A DNA stretch of 60,154 bases, taken from an uncultured Pelagibacteraceae bacterium (lineage in GTDB: Bacteria; Pseudomonadota; Alphaproteobacteria; Pelagibacterales; AG-422-B15). The stretch is from contig CACNXQ010000002.1 of assembly GCA_902624455.1 (NCBI GenBank), forward strand, positions 1-60,154, read 5' to 3'. Shown piece after piece: positions 50,405 through 59,399 of the stretch; position 1 is the stretch's first letter, and the number at the start of each line of letters is the position of its first letter. The position numbers were made by a program, and so were the translations under genes. The notes under the pieces are model-generated. The model was given only the letters and a program-made list of their open reading frames with translations. It searched no databases and was not told the origin of the DNA.

Positions 50405-51483
50405 TAGTTTCTTGTAAGTTTATATATACCGCTTACATCATCATCGATTATTACAAAAAGATCTCCTTCATCATTCTGTTCAACATCTCTTAATCTACCC
50501 ATACCTTGAACTAATATCGTTTCATTACTTGCTTTACCATTACTAAATTCAAGACTAATAAGTCTTCCAGCTTTTAAACTTGTTAAAATAATATTGTCTT
50601 TAAGTTCTGGGAATTGATCTCCTTTATAAAAAGTCATATCACTTACTGCAATTGATGGTATCCATCTATAAATTGGCTTCAATAAACCTTCTTTCCACGC
50701 GCTTCCATCACCGATAATCGATCCATCATAATCTGTACCACCCCATGCAACATCCATCCAACCATAATTAGTATCAGCTATAACCTCACCAAAAAAGTCT
50801 CCACCTTTAGGTCCATGATTAGTTATGTATATTTGATTGTCAGTATGGTTTAGGGCCATTCCTTGAGGATTTCTTAAACCAATCTGATAAACTTCAGGAA
50901 GCCAATCACTTTTGTTTGAAAATGGATTATCACTTGGTGATGAGCCATCTTGATTAATTCTTATTATTTTACCAATGTGATTTGTTGGATCTTGTGCCTT
51001 GCTGCCTTGAGCTCTTTCGCCAATACTCGCATAGAGCAGCTGATCCTTTATCATCAATCTTGAGCCCCAATGAATATTATCCCAGAGGGGTGGTTCAGAT
51101 TGAAAAATATTTTTAAAATTTTCTAGTGAGTTTCCATTCAAAGAACCTTTCGCAATCGATGTACTTGTCTGATCATTGCCTCTATCTTCAGTATAACTTA
51201 CAAATACATTTCCATTATCATATAGAATATCTAGCATTCCAGCCTGCCAATGTGGACTTACAACTTTAAGGTTGTGTTCAAGTTCAATAACTTCTTTTGT
51301 ATTAAGATTTATTTTCAGTATTTCACCAGTTTTTTGCGTGACCAAAACATTTTGATTGTCTATAAAACTTATACCCCAAGGCTTTACTAAATTTGGAAGA
51401 ACTTGCTCTAATTTGTACTCAGATGCATTTGCAACCGTTGCACTGAATAATAAGAATAATGTGATTAAAGATTTTGATATCAT
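50404..51483 (-). CDS. PQQ-dependent aldose sugar dehydrogenase-like beta-propeller protein
   Basis: A 359-residue exported protein (signal peptide to about residue 21, SATVANAS). It matches the soluble sugar dehydrogenase family (GSDH, six-bladed beta-propeller): start LPNLVKPWGISF, VSPHWQAGMLDI (catalytic-His region), GSRLMIKD, YQIGLRNPQGMAL with the conserved Arg-Asn-Pro-Gln-Gly, and a C-terminal ILVQGMGRLRDVE. It oxidises sugars with PQQ and calcium in the periplasm. I set the start at 51483 because the longer reading overlies the membrane protein at 51480-51695, and the two overlap by ATGA. Confidence 0.9.
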   Translation of the reverse strand: MISKSLITLFLLFSATVANASEYKLEQVLPNLVKPWGISFIDNQNVLVTQKTGEILKINLNTKEVIELEHNLKVVSPHWQAGMLDILYDNGNVFVSYTEDRGNDQTSTSIAKGSLNGNSLENFKNIFQSEPPLWDNIHWGSRLMIKDQLLYASIGERAQGSKAQDPTNHIGKIIRINQDGSSPSDNPFSNKSDWLPEVYQIGLRNPQGMALNHTDNQIYITNHGPKGGDFFGEVIADTNYGWMDVAWGGTDYDGSIIGDGSAWKEGLLKPIYRWIPSIAVSDMTFYKGDQFPELKDNIILTSLKAGRLISLEFSNGKASNETILVQGMGRLRDVEQNDEGDLFVIIDDDVSGIYKLTRN

Positions 51484-51695
51484 ATTAATATATTTAAGTA
51501 TCCTGTCATAAATAATGGAATTTGAAGTCCAAAATTGGTTAATAATGCTCTGTCGGATGTTAAGTATCCAGCTATAGTCCATCCCACTGCTCCCGCTCCA
51601 TGAATAAATATATTTAATGGATAAATATTCAAGTTTGTAAGTAGTATACCAATTAATACGAGTATTGTACTGCCCCATTTTATGTAAAAAATCAT
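51480..51695 (-). CDS. Small membrane protein (DUF6552-like)
   Basis: A 71-residue protein with two to three helices. KWGSTILVLIGILLTNLNIY followed by GAGAVGWTIAGYLTSDRALLTNFG is a pattern I associate with DUF6552 proteins of marine bacteria, although from memory only. It overlaps the start of the sugar dehydrogenase by 4 bp (ATGA). It is the first gene of the operon, and its reading frame is clearly the real one in this interval because it gives a coherent membrane protein, whereas the competing frame is a run of unrelated residues. Confidence 0.72.
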   Translation of the reverse strand: MIFYIKWGSTILVLIGILLTNLNIYPLNIFIHGAGAVGWTIAGYLTSDRALLTNFGLQIPLFMTGYLNILI

Positions 51696-51832
51696 AAGCC
51701 TGCCTTGTTGCGTTTATTGTGTTTTAAGAATTTAAAGTTATTTTGATGGCTTCATAGTAAAATATTTGGACTATTTATATACATAATATTGGGGTATCAT
51801 TTTTTAAATTATTAATGTGAAAGTGAGTACGT

Positions 51833-52810
51833 ATGATTAAGACAAAAATTACTGAAATGTTTAATATTCAGCATCCCATAGTTCAAGGTGGTATGCATTT
51901 TGTTGGTTTTGCTGAAATGGCATCTGCAGTGTCTAATGCAGGTGGATTAGGTATTATCACTGGTCTAACTCAACCGTCTCCGAAAGATCTAGCAAATGAA
52001 ATTGCAAGATGTCATGACATGACTGATAAACCTTTTGGTGTTAATCTCACTTTTCTTCCTGGTTTTGCAAATCCCGATTATCCTGGCTACATTAAATCAA
52101 TCGTCGATGGTGGCGTTAAAATTGTTGAAACAGCAGGTAGAAGTCCCGAAAAGTTTATGCCGTTACTAAAAGATGCTGGTATAAAAGTTATTCATAAATG
52201 CACATCTGTAAGACACTCTCTTAAAGCTCAAAAAATTGGATGTGATGCAGCAAGTGTTGATGGTTTTGAGTGCGGAGGTCATCCTGGTGAAGATGATATT
52301 CCTAACATGATTCTATTGCCTCGCGCAGATGAAGAATTAGAAATACCATTCATAGCATCCGGTGGAATGGGCAATGGACAGCAATTAGTTGCAGCGTTAG
52401 CCATGGGTGCTGAAGGTGTAAACATGGGAACAAGATTTATTGCAACAAAAGAAGCTCCTGTTCATCAAAATGTAAAAGAAGCTTTAGTTAATGCAAGTGA
52501 GCTTGATACTGAACTCATTATGAGACCATTAAGAAATACGGAAAGAGTTTTAAAAAATGATGCCGTTACAAGAATTTTAGAAAAAGAAAAATCCTTGGGT
52601 GATAAAATACAAATTCAAGATATTTTTGGTGAAGTAGCGGGAAAGTATCCAAAAATTATGAAAGAAGGTGCAATGGATGAAGGTGCATGGAGCTGTGGAA
52701 TGGTAGCTGGTCTTATTCATGATATTCCTACATGTAAAGAATTAATTGAAAGAGTAGTTAAAGAAGCAGAGGAAATTATTGCTGGAAGACTATCAAAAAT
52801 AGCGAGTTAA
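51833..52810 (+). CDS. Nitronate monooxygenase-like flavoprotein (YrpB/NMO family)
   Basis: A 325-residue TIM-barrel FMN enzyme. The features are QGGMHFVGFAEMASAVSNAGG (here as QGGMHFVGFAEMA, SNAGGLGIITG), the active-site His region GFECGGHPGEDD and the C-terminal GVNMGTRFIATKEAPVH. The family includes nitronate monooxygenases, 2-nitropropane dioxygenases and enoyl-ACP reductase FabK-like proteins; the GHPGE segment favours the monooxygenase/oxidoreductase branch. It is preceded by a stretch of AT-rich DNA and is not part of an operon. Confidence 0.9.
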   Translation: MIKTKITEMFNIQHPIVQGGMHFVGFAEMASAVSNAGGLGIITGLTQPSPKDLANEIARCHDMTDKPFGVNLTFLPGFANPDYPGYIKSIVDGGVKIVETAGRSPEKFMPLLKDAGIKVIHKCTSVRHSLKAQKIGCDAASVDGFECGGHPGEDDIPNMILLPRADEELEIPFIASGGMGNGQQLVAALAMGAEGVNMGTRFIATKEAPVHQNVKEALVNASELDTELIMRPLRNTERVLKNDAVTRILEKEKSLGDKIQIQDIFGEVAGKYPKIMKEGAMDEGAWSCGMVAGLIHDIPTCKELIERVVKEAEEIIAGRLSKIAS

Positions 52811-52887
52811 CAGTCTATTTTTCTACTAAAAATTATTACCAATCATAGGTAATTAAATTACTACAGAATTTCAATAGTTTTTAATTT

Positions 52888-53292
52888 ATGGGGTCATCAT
52901 TAGACAAAGCAATTGCAAATACAATCGAAAAATCTTTAGACATATACGACTACGAATTAACTATACCTCTTACCAATTTTATATTTCAATCTCCACTTCA
53001 TTGGAATGTAATGACTATAATTGCACTGGCAACATTTAAAGATGACTTTGAAACATCGTTCCAACATTTATGCGCGTCTATTTCATCTAAAACAGGGTCA
53101 AAATCGTCAATTCAGTCGATAATTGAAATAGGTATTGCTCGAGGCTTTATTGAAAAAAAAGCATTGAAAAGAGATAAGAGAATTAAAAGTCTGAGATTAA
53201 CTCATAAATCAAAAAAGGATTATTCAAACTGGATAGCAGCTGATGCTAAGACTTATTATCCAATTATCAAACCAGGTCGAAAGAATAAATGA
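52888..53292 (+). CDS. Winged-helix-like small protein (MarR-type impression)
   Basis: A 134-residue soluble protein with an alpha-helical N terminus and a basic C-terminal part (KALKRDKRIKSLRLTHKSKK). The segment SSIQSIIEIGIARGFIEKKA to KRIKSLRLTHK fits a winged helix with recognition helix and wing as in MarR or PadR regulators, with TSFQHLCASISSKTG leading into it. It ends with an overlap of 4 bp on the next small membrane protein. The identification is an impression based on pattern, and no family is firmly assigned. Confidence 0.6.
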   Translation: MGSSLDKAIANTIEKSLDIYDYELTIPLTNFIFQSPLHWNVMTIIALATFKDDFETSFQHLCASISSKTGSKSSIQSIIEIGIARGFIEKKALKRDKRIKSLRLTHKSKKDYSNWIAADAKTYYPIIKPGRKNK

Positions 53293-53624
53293 AAACTAAA
53301 GTAAGATATTTTTACTGGTTAGTAATTTTTTTATTTTTGTTGTTATCTCTTTTTAGTATGCCTTTCCATTATGCGCCCTGTATAGCATTGAGCACTGCGC
53401 TAGTTTTCTTTTCAGCTAATGGAATTAGATTGTCATTGGAAAATAATAACGCATACCAAAAGATTGGGGGAACGCTATTTTGTATTGCCCTGATCTATTG
53501 TGTTATACAAGCTAATATGACAATTAACTTATATTTATTAGATGATTTTAATAATAATTTCATGCTTAAATTAATTATAATCACATTCTTAATAAGCTTT
53601 CTTACATATAAGAAAAAATACTGA
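53289..53624 (+). CDS. Small four-helix membrane protein
   Basis: A 111-residue membrane protein with four predicted helices and short loops (FSMPFHYAPC, LSLENNNAYQKIGG). It overlaps the upstream regulator-like gene by 4 bp (ATGA), so the two are probably co-translated. It converges on the TIGR03084 gene, which ends 6 bp away. I do not recognise a family. Confidence 0.65.
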   Translation: MKTKVRYFYWLVIFLFLLLSLFSMPFHYAPCIALSTALVFFSANGIRLSLENNNAYQKIGGTLFCIALIYCVIQANMTINLYLLDDFNNNFMLKLIIITFLISFLTYKKKY

Positions 53625-53629
53625 TCAAT

Positions 53630-54460
53630 TTAAATACTTTTAATTATTTTTTTTCTTGTACCAGGCTTGGGTGGTTGCTCTGCTCCACCAGCAAAACATT
53701 GGGCAACTGACATCCATTCTTCAGCTATATTGCCAGTCAGTTTTAGATTCACATCTTTTATATTCCTTACTTGTGTTACAACTTGGCAAAATTCTTCTGC
53801 AAGTCCTTCAATTTTATGTTCTTCAGAAAATTCGTTGTATTCCCAAATTTCACCTGAGGGAGATATAAGTTTTAAATAAGGCTTAATAGATGGCAATGTT
53901 TTTTTATGGACAGTGAAACACCATTTAAAAGTATTATTGCCAATAATAACAATATTTTTTATTCGGTCCTCATTGATACGATCTAATCCAAGGGAGTCAT
54001 AGAGCTCTTGCGCATGCGCCCAAGTTTCCATATGTCTTGCGCTGATAGAAGAGCGAACACTCATATCTGGTCCCATCCACTTCACTCTTTTTTTTGGATC
54101 AGCAACGGCAAACCTCTCTGTCATATCAGTATAGTACTCTTTCCACATAGATAGTAATTCAGGTCCCTGTATGCCCTTTGTGATAGTTTGTTCAAACTCA
54201 TTCATTGAAGAACCATTACCAAGTGCTTGAAGTGCTGAATTTGCGAAATTTTTCCATTCATCGCCGTCCTCGAGTGAAATATCTGCTGCATAATTCCATA
54301 CATGCAAATGACCTATGACATTATTAAAAGTCCAACCTTTAAACTGTGTGGGCATTTCATAATCTTTTTCTTTTAAATTTTCTAAAATCGAATACACAGC
54401 ATTGCATTCGTCTCTGAAATCATAGGCTTGTTGAAGTTTGTTATCTATTATTTCGACCAT
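53630..54460 (-). CDS. TIGR03084 family protein (DinB/maleylpyruvate isomerase-like fold)
   Basis: A 276-residue protein. The N-terminal half has the DinB/MDMPI-like four-helix bundle (LQQAYDFRDECNAVYSILEN, KGWTFNNVIGHLHVWNYAAD with the metal-type His near residue 52, and SARHMETWAHAQELYDSLG, in which the His-x-x-E/D-x-x-x-H arrangement could bind metal). The C-terminal half (about 180-270) is the part found in TIGR03084 proteins. The family role is unknown but it is repeatedly found with CoA-ester catabolism genes. It overlaps the enoyl-CoA hydratase gene by 13 bp. Confidence 0.82.
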   Translation of the reverse strand: MVEIIDNKLQQAYDFRDECNAVYSILENLKEKDYEMPTQFKGWTFNNVIGHLHVWNYAADISLEDGDEWKNFANSALQALGNGSSMNEFEQTITKGIQGPELLSMWKEYYTDMTERFAVADPKKRVKWMGPDMSVRSSISARHMETWAHAQELYDSLGLDRINEDRIKNIVIIGNNTFKWCFTVHKKTLPSIKPYLKLISPSGEIWEYNEFSEEHKIEGLAEEFCQVVTQVRNIKDVNLKLTGNIAEEWMSVAQCFAGGAEQPPKPGTRKKIIKSI

Positions 54461-55254
54461 TTAGGTTTTCTTTTTTCAATAAATGAGGAAATCCCCTCCA
54501 ATCCTTCGGGACTTAACATGCACTCAGCAAATCCATTTGCTGCAAATTCTATCATTTCATCTTTTGACATATGTCTAGTTGCTAAAACGATTTCTTTGGT
54601 CACTGCGTTAGCTTTTGGAGCACATTTCATGACACCTTTCTTTATTTCATTTTCAATTGTTTTTAATTCATTTGCATCTTCTGCTAAAAAGTCAGCAAGA
54701 CCAATTTCATACGCATCACTTCCATTCAATCTTGCAGCTGTTAACATCAATCGTCTTGCCTTCGATAAGCCAACGCGAGCAACAATAAATGGAGCTATTT
54801 GAGCTGGAGGTATTCCTAATGTGGTTTCTGTTAATGAAAATTTACAATCTTTAGTAACAATTACAACGTCACCTGTAGTCATAAGACCAAGACCCCCAGC
54901 CATAGCAGCGCCTTCAACAGACATAATGACTGGTTTTGGATAGGAATTTACCATTTCAAAAAATTTGCCAGTAAGTTTACTAGCTTGCGTTACATCATTC
55001 TTACCCTGTTCTCCTCCTTGAAAGCCAGTTTTAAACATTTTAAGATCGCCACCAGCACAAAAAATGCCTCCTTCACCACGCATAGTTACTCCTCTTATCG
55101 TGAGATCATCTTTTGTAGTTTCAATTATATTTTTAAGATCATTAGTAAGTTCTTCTGTAAGTGCATTTCTCTTTTCTGGTTGATTAAACGAAATAGTCAA
55201 CCACTCATCTTCTAAATCTAATTTGACCGCTTTAACTTCTGGTAATTCAGACAT
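54448..55254 (-). CDS. Enoyl-CoA hydratase/isomerase family protein
   Basis: A 268-residue crotonase-fold protein. The oxyanion-hole motif appears as IFCAGGDLKMF (about residues 66-76), and the second signature as SVEGAAMAGGLGLMTTGDVV. The catalytic Glu positions of the classical hydratase are not both evident: the second motif continues as TLGIPPAQIAPFIV, with Glu in LTETTLGI. Hydration or isomerisation of an unsaturated acyl-CoA is the likely step. It starts directly after the flavin monooxygenase stop. Confidence 0.9.
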   Translation of the reverse strand: MSELPEVKAVKLDLEDEWLTISFNQPEKRNALTEELTNDLKNIIETTKDDLTIRGVTMRGEGGIFCAGGDLKMFKTGFQGGEQGKNDVTQASKLTGKFFEMVNSYPKPVIMSVEGAAMAGGLGLMTTGDVVIVTKDCKFSLTETTLGIPPAQIAPFIVARVGLSKARRLMLTAARLNGSDAYEIGLADFLAEDANELKTIENEIKKGVMKCAPKANAVTKEIVLATRHMSKDEMIEFAANGFAECMLSPEGLEGISSFIEKRKPKWSK

Positions 55255-56388
55255 TTAAATCCTTTTTATCTCTTCCGTAATATTATAATTATAAATATTA
55301 CTAGTTCTTCGACTAGCAATATTTGTATTTTTAAGCATAAAGTTCCTTGTATTTACTAACATTTTATTACTTAAATGATTGATCATGCCTTGATATTTCG
55401 AAGCTTTGTCAATGTTGCGTACTCGATTTAATCTTATTTTTTCAAACATTTTCTGTGTTTTTTCAAAATCCTGATTTTTATTCAAAAGCAATGATCCAAA
55501 ACTATAAGCATCTTCAATTGCCATGGCTCCGCCTTGACCCAGAAAGGGAAGTATTGGATGAGCTGCATCACCTAATAATGTTAAGTTATTAAAACAATAT
55601 TTCTTAAGAGGATTTCTTAAATACAAGCCCCATTTATATACTTTGGGTGATGATTTGAATAAGGAGTGTAAAAATTGGTCATAGTTTCCTAAATCGTTCA
55701 TCATTTCTGTGTGATCTCCTTCTCTTTTCCATGTTTCCTCAGAAAAAATATTTCTCTTAGCTATACCTATAAAACTTGTATTTAACTTATTATCCACTGG
55801 ATAGCAGACAACATGACTTCCAGGTCCTAAGTAGATATTTATTCTTTTGCTATCTGAGGTGCCTATTCCTCTCCAAGCTGTGTATCCACTGTAAGTAGGA
55901 TTTTCATTTGTTATATAACTTGTTCTTGTTACCGATCTTAATCCATCGCACGCAATTAAATGTTTGAAATCTCTTGCTTCACCATTTCTAAACTTAGCTG
56001 TTTGGTTCATGTTGGTAATTTCCGAAAGTTCATAACTATAATTAATTATTCCTCCTAAACTATTGTATTTATTGATTAATATTTTAATAAGATCTTTTCT
56101 ATTAATGGTAATTACATGACCAAAGTCACTGAGCGACATGTTTCTTATGACTTTTCCGTTCGGTTCTCTCCAAACAATATCTAGAGGTTCACAACCAGAA
56201 TCTTTAATTTCTTCAAGAATATTTAAATTGTTTAATGGAAATAGTGCGTTAGATGTCAATGATATGCCAGCTCCATATTTAGTTACATCATCTGATTGTT
56301 CAAAGATTTCACATTCAATACCTCGTTGTTTTAACAAGCAACCCAACGTGAGTCCTGCAATTCCAGCTCCTATAATGCCTACTGTCAT
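55255..56388 (-). CDS. FAD-dependent monooxygenase (PHBH/salicylate hydroxylase-like)
   Basis: A 377-residue group A flavin monooxygenase. The FAD-binding motif GIIGAGIAGLTLGCLL lies at residues 4-19 (GxGxxG), with Glu at the end of strand 2 (ECEIFEQ). The DG motif is in HLIACDGLRSVTR, and the GD motif in TLLGDAAHPILPFLGQGG near residue 270. These proteins hydroxylate aromatic acids such as salicylate or 3-hydroxybenzoate with NAD(P)H. In this operon it fits oxidation of an aromatic acid after transport. Its start overlaps thiN by 4 bp. The exact substrate is not known. Confidence 0.9.
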   Translation of the reverse strand: MTVGIIGAGIAGLTLGCLLKQRGIECEIFEQSDDVTKYGAGISLTSNALFPLNNLNILEEIKDSGCEPLDIVWREPNGKVIRNMSLSDFGHVITINRKDLIKILINKYNSLGGIINYSYELSEITNMNQTAKFRNGEARDFKHLIACDGLRSVTRTSYITNENPTYSGYTAWRGIGTSDSKRINIYLGPGSHVVCYPVDNKLNTSFIGIAKRNIFSEETWKREGDHTEMMNDLGNYDQFLHSLFKSSPKVYKWGLYLRNPLKKYCFNNLTLLGDAAHPILPFLGQGGAMAIEDAYSFGSLLLNKNQDFEKTQKMFEKIRLNRVRNIDKASKYQGMINHLSNKMLVNTRNFMLKNTNIASRRTSNIYNYNITEEIKRI

Positions 56389-56999
56389 ACAATTCCTCTA
56401 AATAATATTATCTTATCTGAAGATTTAATTGAGAATTTATTACCTAATGCAATGTTGCTTATTCCTTGAGACTTTGAATTTAGTGCTTGATTATTGAGGT
56501 TAAATTTTAAGTTGGTAGTGGTTATTAAAGTGTCTTTGTTGGGCGCAATAATTGAAATTTCCTGATGTTCTTCACTATCAAATTCCCTATAGTCTGATAC
56601 AAAATTAATTATTTTAAAATTTGAGATGATCGTAATATTTAGATCACTTGAGTAATCATAGCATAATAATAGATTTGCGAGATTTTGATCATCCTTCTTT
56701 CCAGTACAAGAATAAATAGTTATATCTTTAAGATTGTTTCCTACACAATAGATCAGAGATTTTTCTAGATCGTTATCATCTTGATTTTTATTTTCTATAA
56801 TTTTAATGTTTTTGTCTAAGGTGTCTTGGTTAACTGAGTCCAGATCACCAATAAGTATATCAGGTTTTAAATCTAAATTTACTGCTATTTCATAGCCTTT
56901 ATCAATTCCAATTATAAAGGAATTATTGATTGAACTTCTGTCAATTAATTTAGCATTCGGTGTTTCGCCATTTGCGAAAAGTACTGCTTTATTATTCAA
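56385..56999 (-). CDS. thiN: Thiamine pyrophosphokinase
   Basis: A 204-residue TPK that transfers pyrophosphate from ATP to thiamine. Visible motifs are FIIGIDKGYEIAVNLDLKPD with GDLDS (about 53-57) and the DDNDLEKSL motif near residues 74-82, the acidic residues that bind magnesium-ATP. TGKKDDQNLANLLL corresponds to the G-x-x-D-x-x-x-x-N motif. It is odd to find it in a transport/catabolism operon; it lies 9 bp after the binding-protein stop and overlaps the monooxygenase start by 4 bp. It would let the cell use salvaged thiamine. Confidence 0.88.
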   Translation of the reverse strand: MNNKAVLFANGETPNAKLIDRSSINNSFIIGIDKGYEIAVNLDLKPDILIGDLDSVNQDTLDKNIKIIENKNQDDNDLEKSLIYCVGNNLKDITIYSCTGKKDDQNLANLLLCYDYSSDLNITIISNFKIINFVSDYREFDSEEHQEISIIAPNKDTLITTTNLKFNLNNQALNSKSQGISNIALGNKFSIKSSDKIILFRGIV

Positions 57000-57008
57000 T
57001 TGAAACTC

Positions 57009-58166
57009 TTAGTAAGAAATAGGACCTGAAATTACTTCAAATCTCTCATCTTTTACTTGGAAGAAATATGAAACATTAGATCCCTGTCTACTTGTTTCAC
57101 TGAAGCTGACAGTGCTTGTCTCAAGTGGATCTACATAATCAACAATAGACTCCATAGCTGATACAAAACTATCAATATTCAAATCTTGACCAGCTCTTTC
57201 TATAGCTTCAATAAATAAGTCTGCAAAGATATACCCGTAGGCAGCGCCAGTATTCGGTTCATAGTCGAATTTATTTTTAAAACTATCCCACCATTCTTTT
57301 TCAACTGGGCTTGCCGTGTCGTAGTAAGGAAAAACAATGCCATTTAAACAGTATAACCCATTCATGACGCCGTTTGGTTGTTCGGCTACAACATTATAAT
57401 AACTTGCAGCAGTTGAAACAAAATCAACATCTGTCCAATTTATCTCTTTTGATTTCATAAATGGCAAAATTGTGGTTCTTACAATTGTTCCCATTGCAAC
57501 AACATCACATCCAGCATTTTGAAGTTTTTTGATTTGGGCGGTAAAATCAGTATCAGTAGGTTTTGCTGAAGCCATTTCAATTAATGGCATACCCATTTCT
57601 GCAAGTTGATCTTTCACTCCATCGACTATTTCTTGTCCAAAGTCAGTATCTTCGTAAAGGACACATACGTTGCTTCTGTTGTTATTTTCCACAAGATACT
57701 TCACTCCTGTTCGTATCTGATCGTAATATGTAGAGCCAGATGTAAATTTCAATTTGTGAAAAGGATCAAACATTGATCTAGCTGCAGTAAGTGGAAATAG
57801 ATTTGGGACATTCATTGAAAGCTGATCTGTCATAACAGCATTATTCATAGGTGTGCCCAAAGAACCAAGCATGAAGGCAATTTTATCTTTTCTCAAAAGT
57901 TTATTTGAAGCCTGAACAGCACGAGGTACAGTATATTGGTGATCTTCAACTATAAATTTTATAGTTCTTCCATAAGCTCCGCCCTTTTTGTTGAATTCTT
58001 CAAATCTCATATTGGCTCCATCAACACTCTGTTTGCCAATCATTGAAGCTGGTCCACTAATGTCTGTATGCATTCCGACTAAAATTTCAGTGTCAGATAT
58101 TCCTTGGTCAGCAAACGCAGAAGTACTTAAAACCAACGAAGCAAGTAATGAAAAAAATAGTTTCAT
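57009..58166 (-). CDS. LIV-type periplasmic binding protein (soluble)
   Basis: A 385-residue type I periplasmic binding protein of the leucine-binding (HAAT) family. The signal peptide ends at SAFA (about residue 19). The mature part starts GISDTEILVGMHTDISGPAS, then VEDHQYTVPRAVQASNKLL and MLGSLGTPMNNAV, GSTYYDQIRTGVKYL, followed by DFGQEIVDGVKDQL and MGTIVRTTILPF. It is closely similar to the next binding protein in the N-terminal lobe but differs in the ligand-facing second lobe. It starts 3 bp after that protein's stop. Confidence 0.9.
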   Translation of the reverse strand: MKLFFSLLASLVLSTSAFADQGISDTEILVGMHTDISGPASMIGKQSVDGANMRFEEFNKKGGAYGRTIKFIVEDHQYTVPRAVQASNKLLRKDKIAFMLGSLGTPMNNAVMTDQLSMNVPNLFPLTAARSMFDPFHKLKFTSGSTYYDQIRTGVKYLVENNNRSNVCVLYEDTDFGQEIVDGVKDQLAEMGMPLIEMASAKPTDTDFTAQIKKLQNAGCDVVAMGTIVRTTILPFMKSKEINWTDVDFVSTAASYYNVVAEQPNGVMNGLYCLNGIVFPYYDTASPVEKEWWDSFKNKFDYEPNTGAAYGYIFADLFIEAIERAGQDLNIDSFVSAMESIVDYVDPLETSTVSFSETSRQGSNVSYFFQVKDERFEVISGPISY

Positions 58167-58169
58167 AGA

Positions 58170-59348
58170 TTAATAAGTATACTCTTTATCGTCGATTTGA
58201 ACAAAACGACCATCTTGAACTTCAAAAAGATATGCTACATTAGCACCTAAATGCTTGTCTGGCCCCCACGATAGTATGGTTTCACCAAAAGGCATTTTGT
58301 AATCTTTGATGCTTTCTAGTGCTTTGAGGAAGCTGTCCGTTGTAAGGTCTTTGCCAGCAATTTCTAATGCTCTTGCCGTAATATCAATGTACATATAACC
58401 ATAAGCAGATCCAATGTTTGGAGTTGTATCAAACATTGCTTCATATTGATCTATCCAAGAACATATTTCAGGAGTGCAGGTAACTCTATTTGGAGTATCA
58501 AACTGTGCAAATGTATAAAACCCATCTGTAACACCATCAGGCTGTCCTGCAATCACTGGATGAAAACTTGCGACTTGACCAAAGAAAAGAGCGTCCCATT
58601 TCATCTGCCTAGCCTTAGTGTATGCAATGATAGTATCTTTAACAATGGTGCCCATCGCAACTGCATCGCAACCAGCATTTTTTAGTTTAGTAATTTGTGC
58701 TGTTAGATCTGTGTCTGTTGGTTTGTTTGTAGCTTTTTCATGAAGAGCTACTCCCATTGCCTCTAATTGATCAACAGTAGCATCATATGCTTCTTGGCCA
58801 AAGTCATTGTCCTGATACAACACACATATCTTATCTTTACCTTTTTCTTCAATAGCCCATTTTACACCTGCACGGACTTGATCATAATAACTTGATAATG
58901 CTCCAAATTTTAATCTATGAAGTGGATCCGTCATTGATCTAGCTGCAGAAAGAGGAAATAAATTTGGTACATCTTTTTCAGCCTGTGACTCGAACACGGC
59001 ATTGTTCATCGGCGTACCCAAACTTGCAACCATAAGGAATATTTTATCTTTATTTAATAGTTTATTGGCTGCTTGCACAGCTCTAGGAACTTGATATTGA
59101 TGATCCTCTGCAATTATTTTTAAATTTCTACCGTGTATTCCTCCAGCATCATTAATTTCCTTTATTCTCATTTGAGCGCCCTCTACAGAGTACTTTCCAA
59201 ATGATGATACAGGTCCACTAATATCTGTATGCATGCCTAAGACAATTTCATTGTCAGAAACGCCTTGTGCTGATTGCTGGTCACTACACCCTACAAAAGT
59301 AAAAACCATTAAAAATGATAGTAAAATTGAATAAATATATTTGGTCAT
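58170..59348 (-). CDS. LIV-type binding lipoprotein
   Basis: A 392-residue paralogue of the preceding protein, with the same N-lobe segments (GMHTDISGPVSSFG, EDHQYQVPRAVQAANKLL, GTPMNNAVF, KPTDTDLTAQ). It differs in having a lipobox TFVGC near residue 21 of the mature reading, so it is membrane-anchored rather than free. The ATG at 59348 is chosen because GAGGA lies 5 bases upstream; a longer reading from 59360 adds four residues that carry this site. The soluble and anchored pair could bind different ligands for one transporter. It follows the ligase stop by about 51 bp. Confidence 0.88.
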   Translation of the reverse strand: MTKYIYSILLSFLMVFTFVGCSDQQSAQGVSDNEIVLGMHTDISGPVSSFGKYSVEGAQMRIKEINDAGGIHGRNLKIIAEDHQYQVPRAVQAANKLLNKDKIFLMVASLGTPMNNAVFESQAEKDVPNLFPLSAARSMTDPLHRLKFGALSSYYDQVRAGVKWAIEEKGKDKICVLYQDNDFGQEAYDATVDQLEAMGVALHEKATNKPTDTDLTAQITKLKNAGCDAVAMGTIVKDTIIAYTKARQMKWDALFFGQVASFHPVIAGQPDGVTDGFYTFAQFDTPNRVTCTPEICSWIDQYEAMFDTTPNIGSAYGYMYIDITARALEIAGKDLTTDSFLKALESIKDYKMPFGETILSWGPDKHLGANVAYLFEVQDGRFVQIDDKEYTY

Positions 59349-59399
59349 ATCAGTCCTCATAATTGCAAAATAAAAATTTTAGATGTTAAATGCTGAAAA

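Noticed and set aside
50404-51678. Sugar dehydrogenase read from 51678 with 65 extra N-terminal residues
   Set aside because: The extra part is the wrong frame of a coherent membrane protein (51480-51695). The ATG at 51483 begins a clean signal peptide and overlaps the upstream stop by ATGA.
53656-53879. Two overlapping 70-residue frames opposite the TIGR03084 gene
   Set aside because: Both lie entirely within a well-supported gene on the other strand and have no ribosome-binding site.
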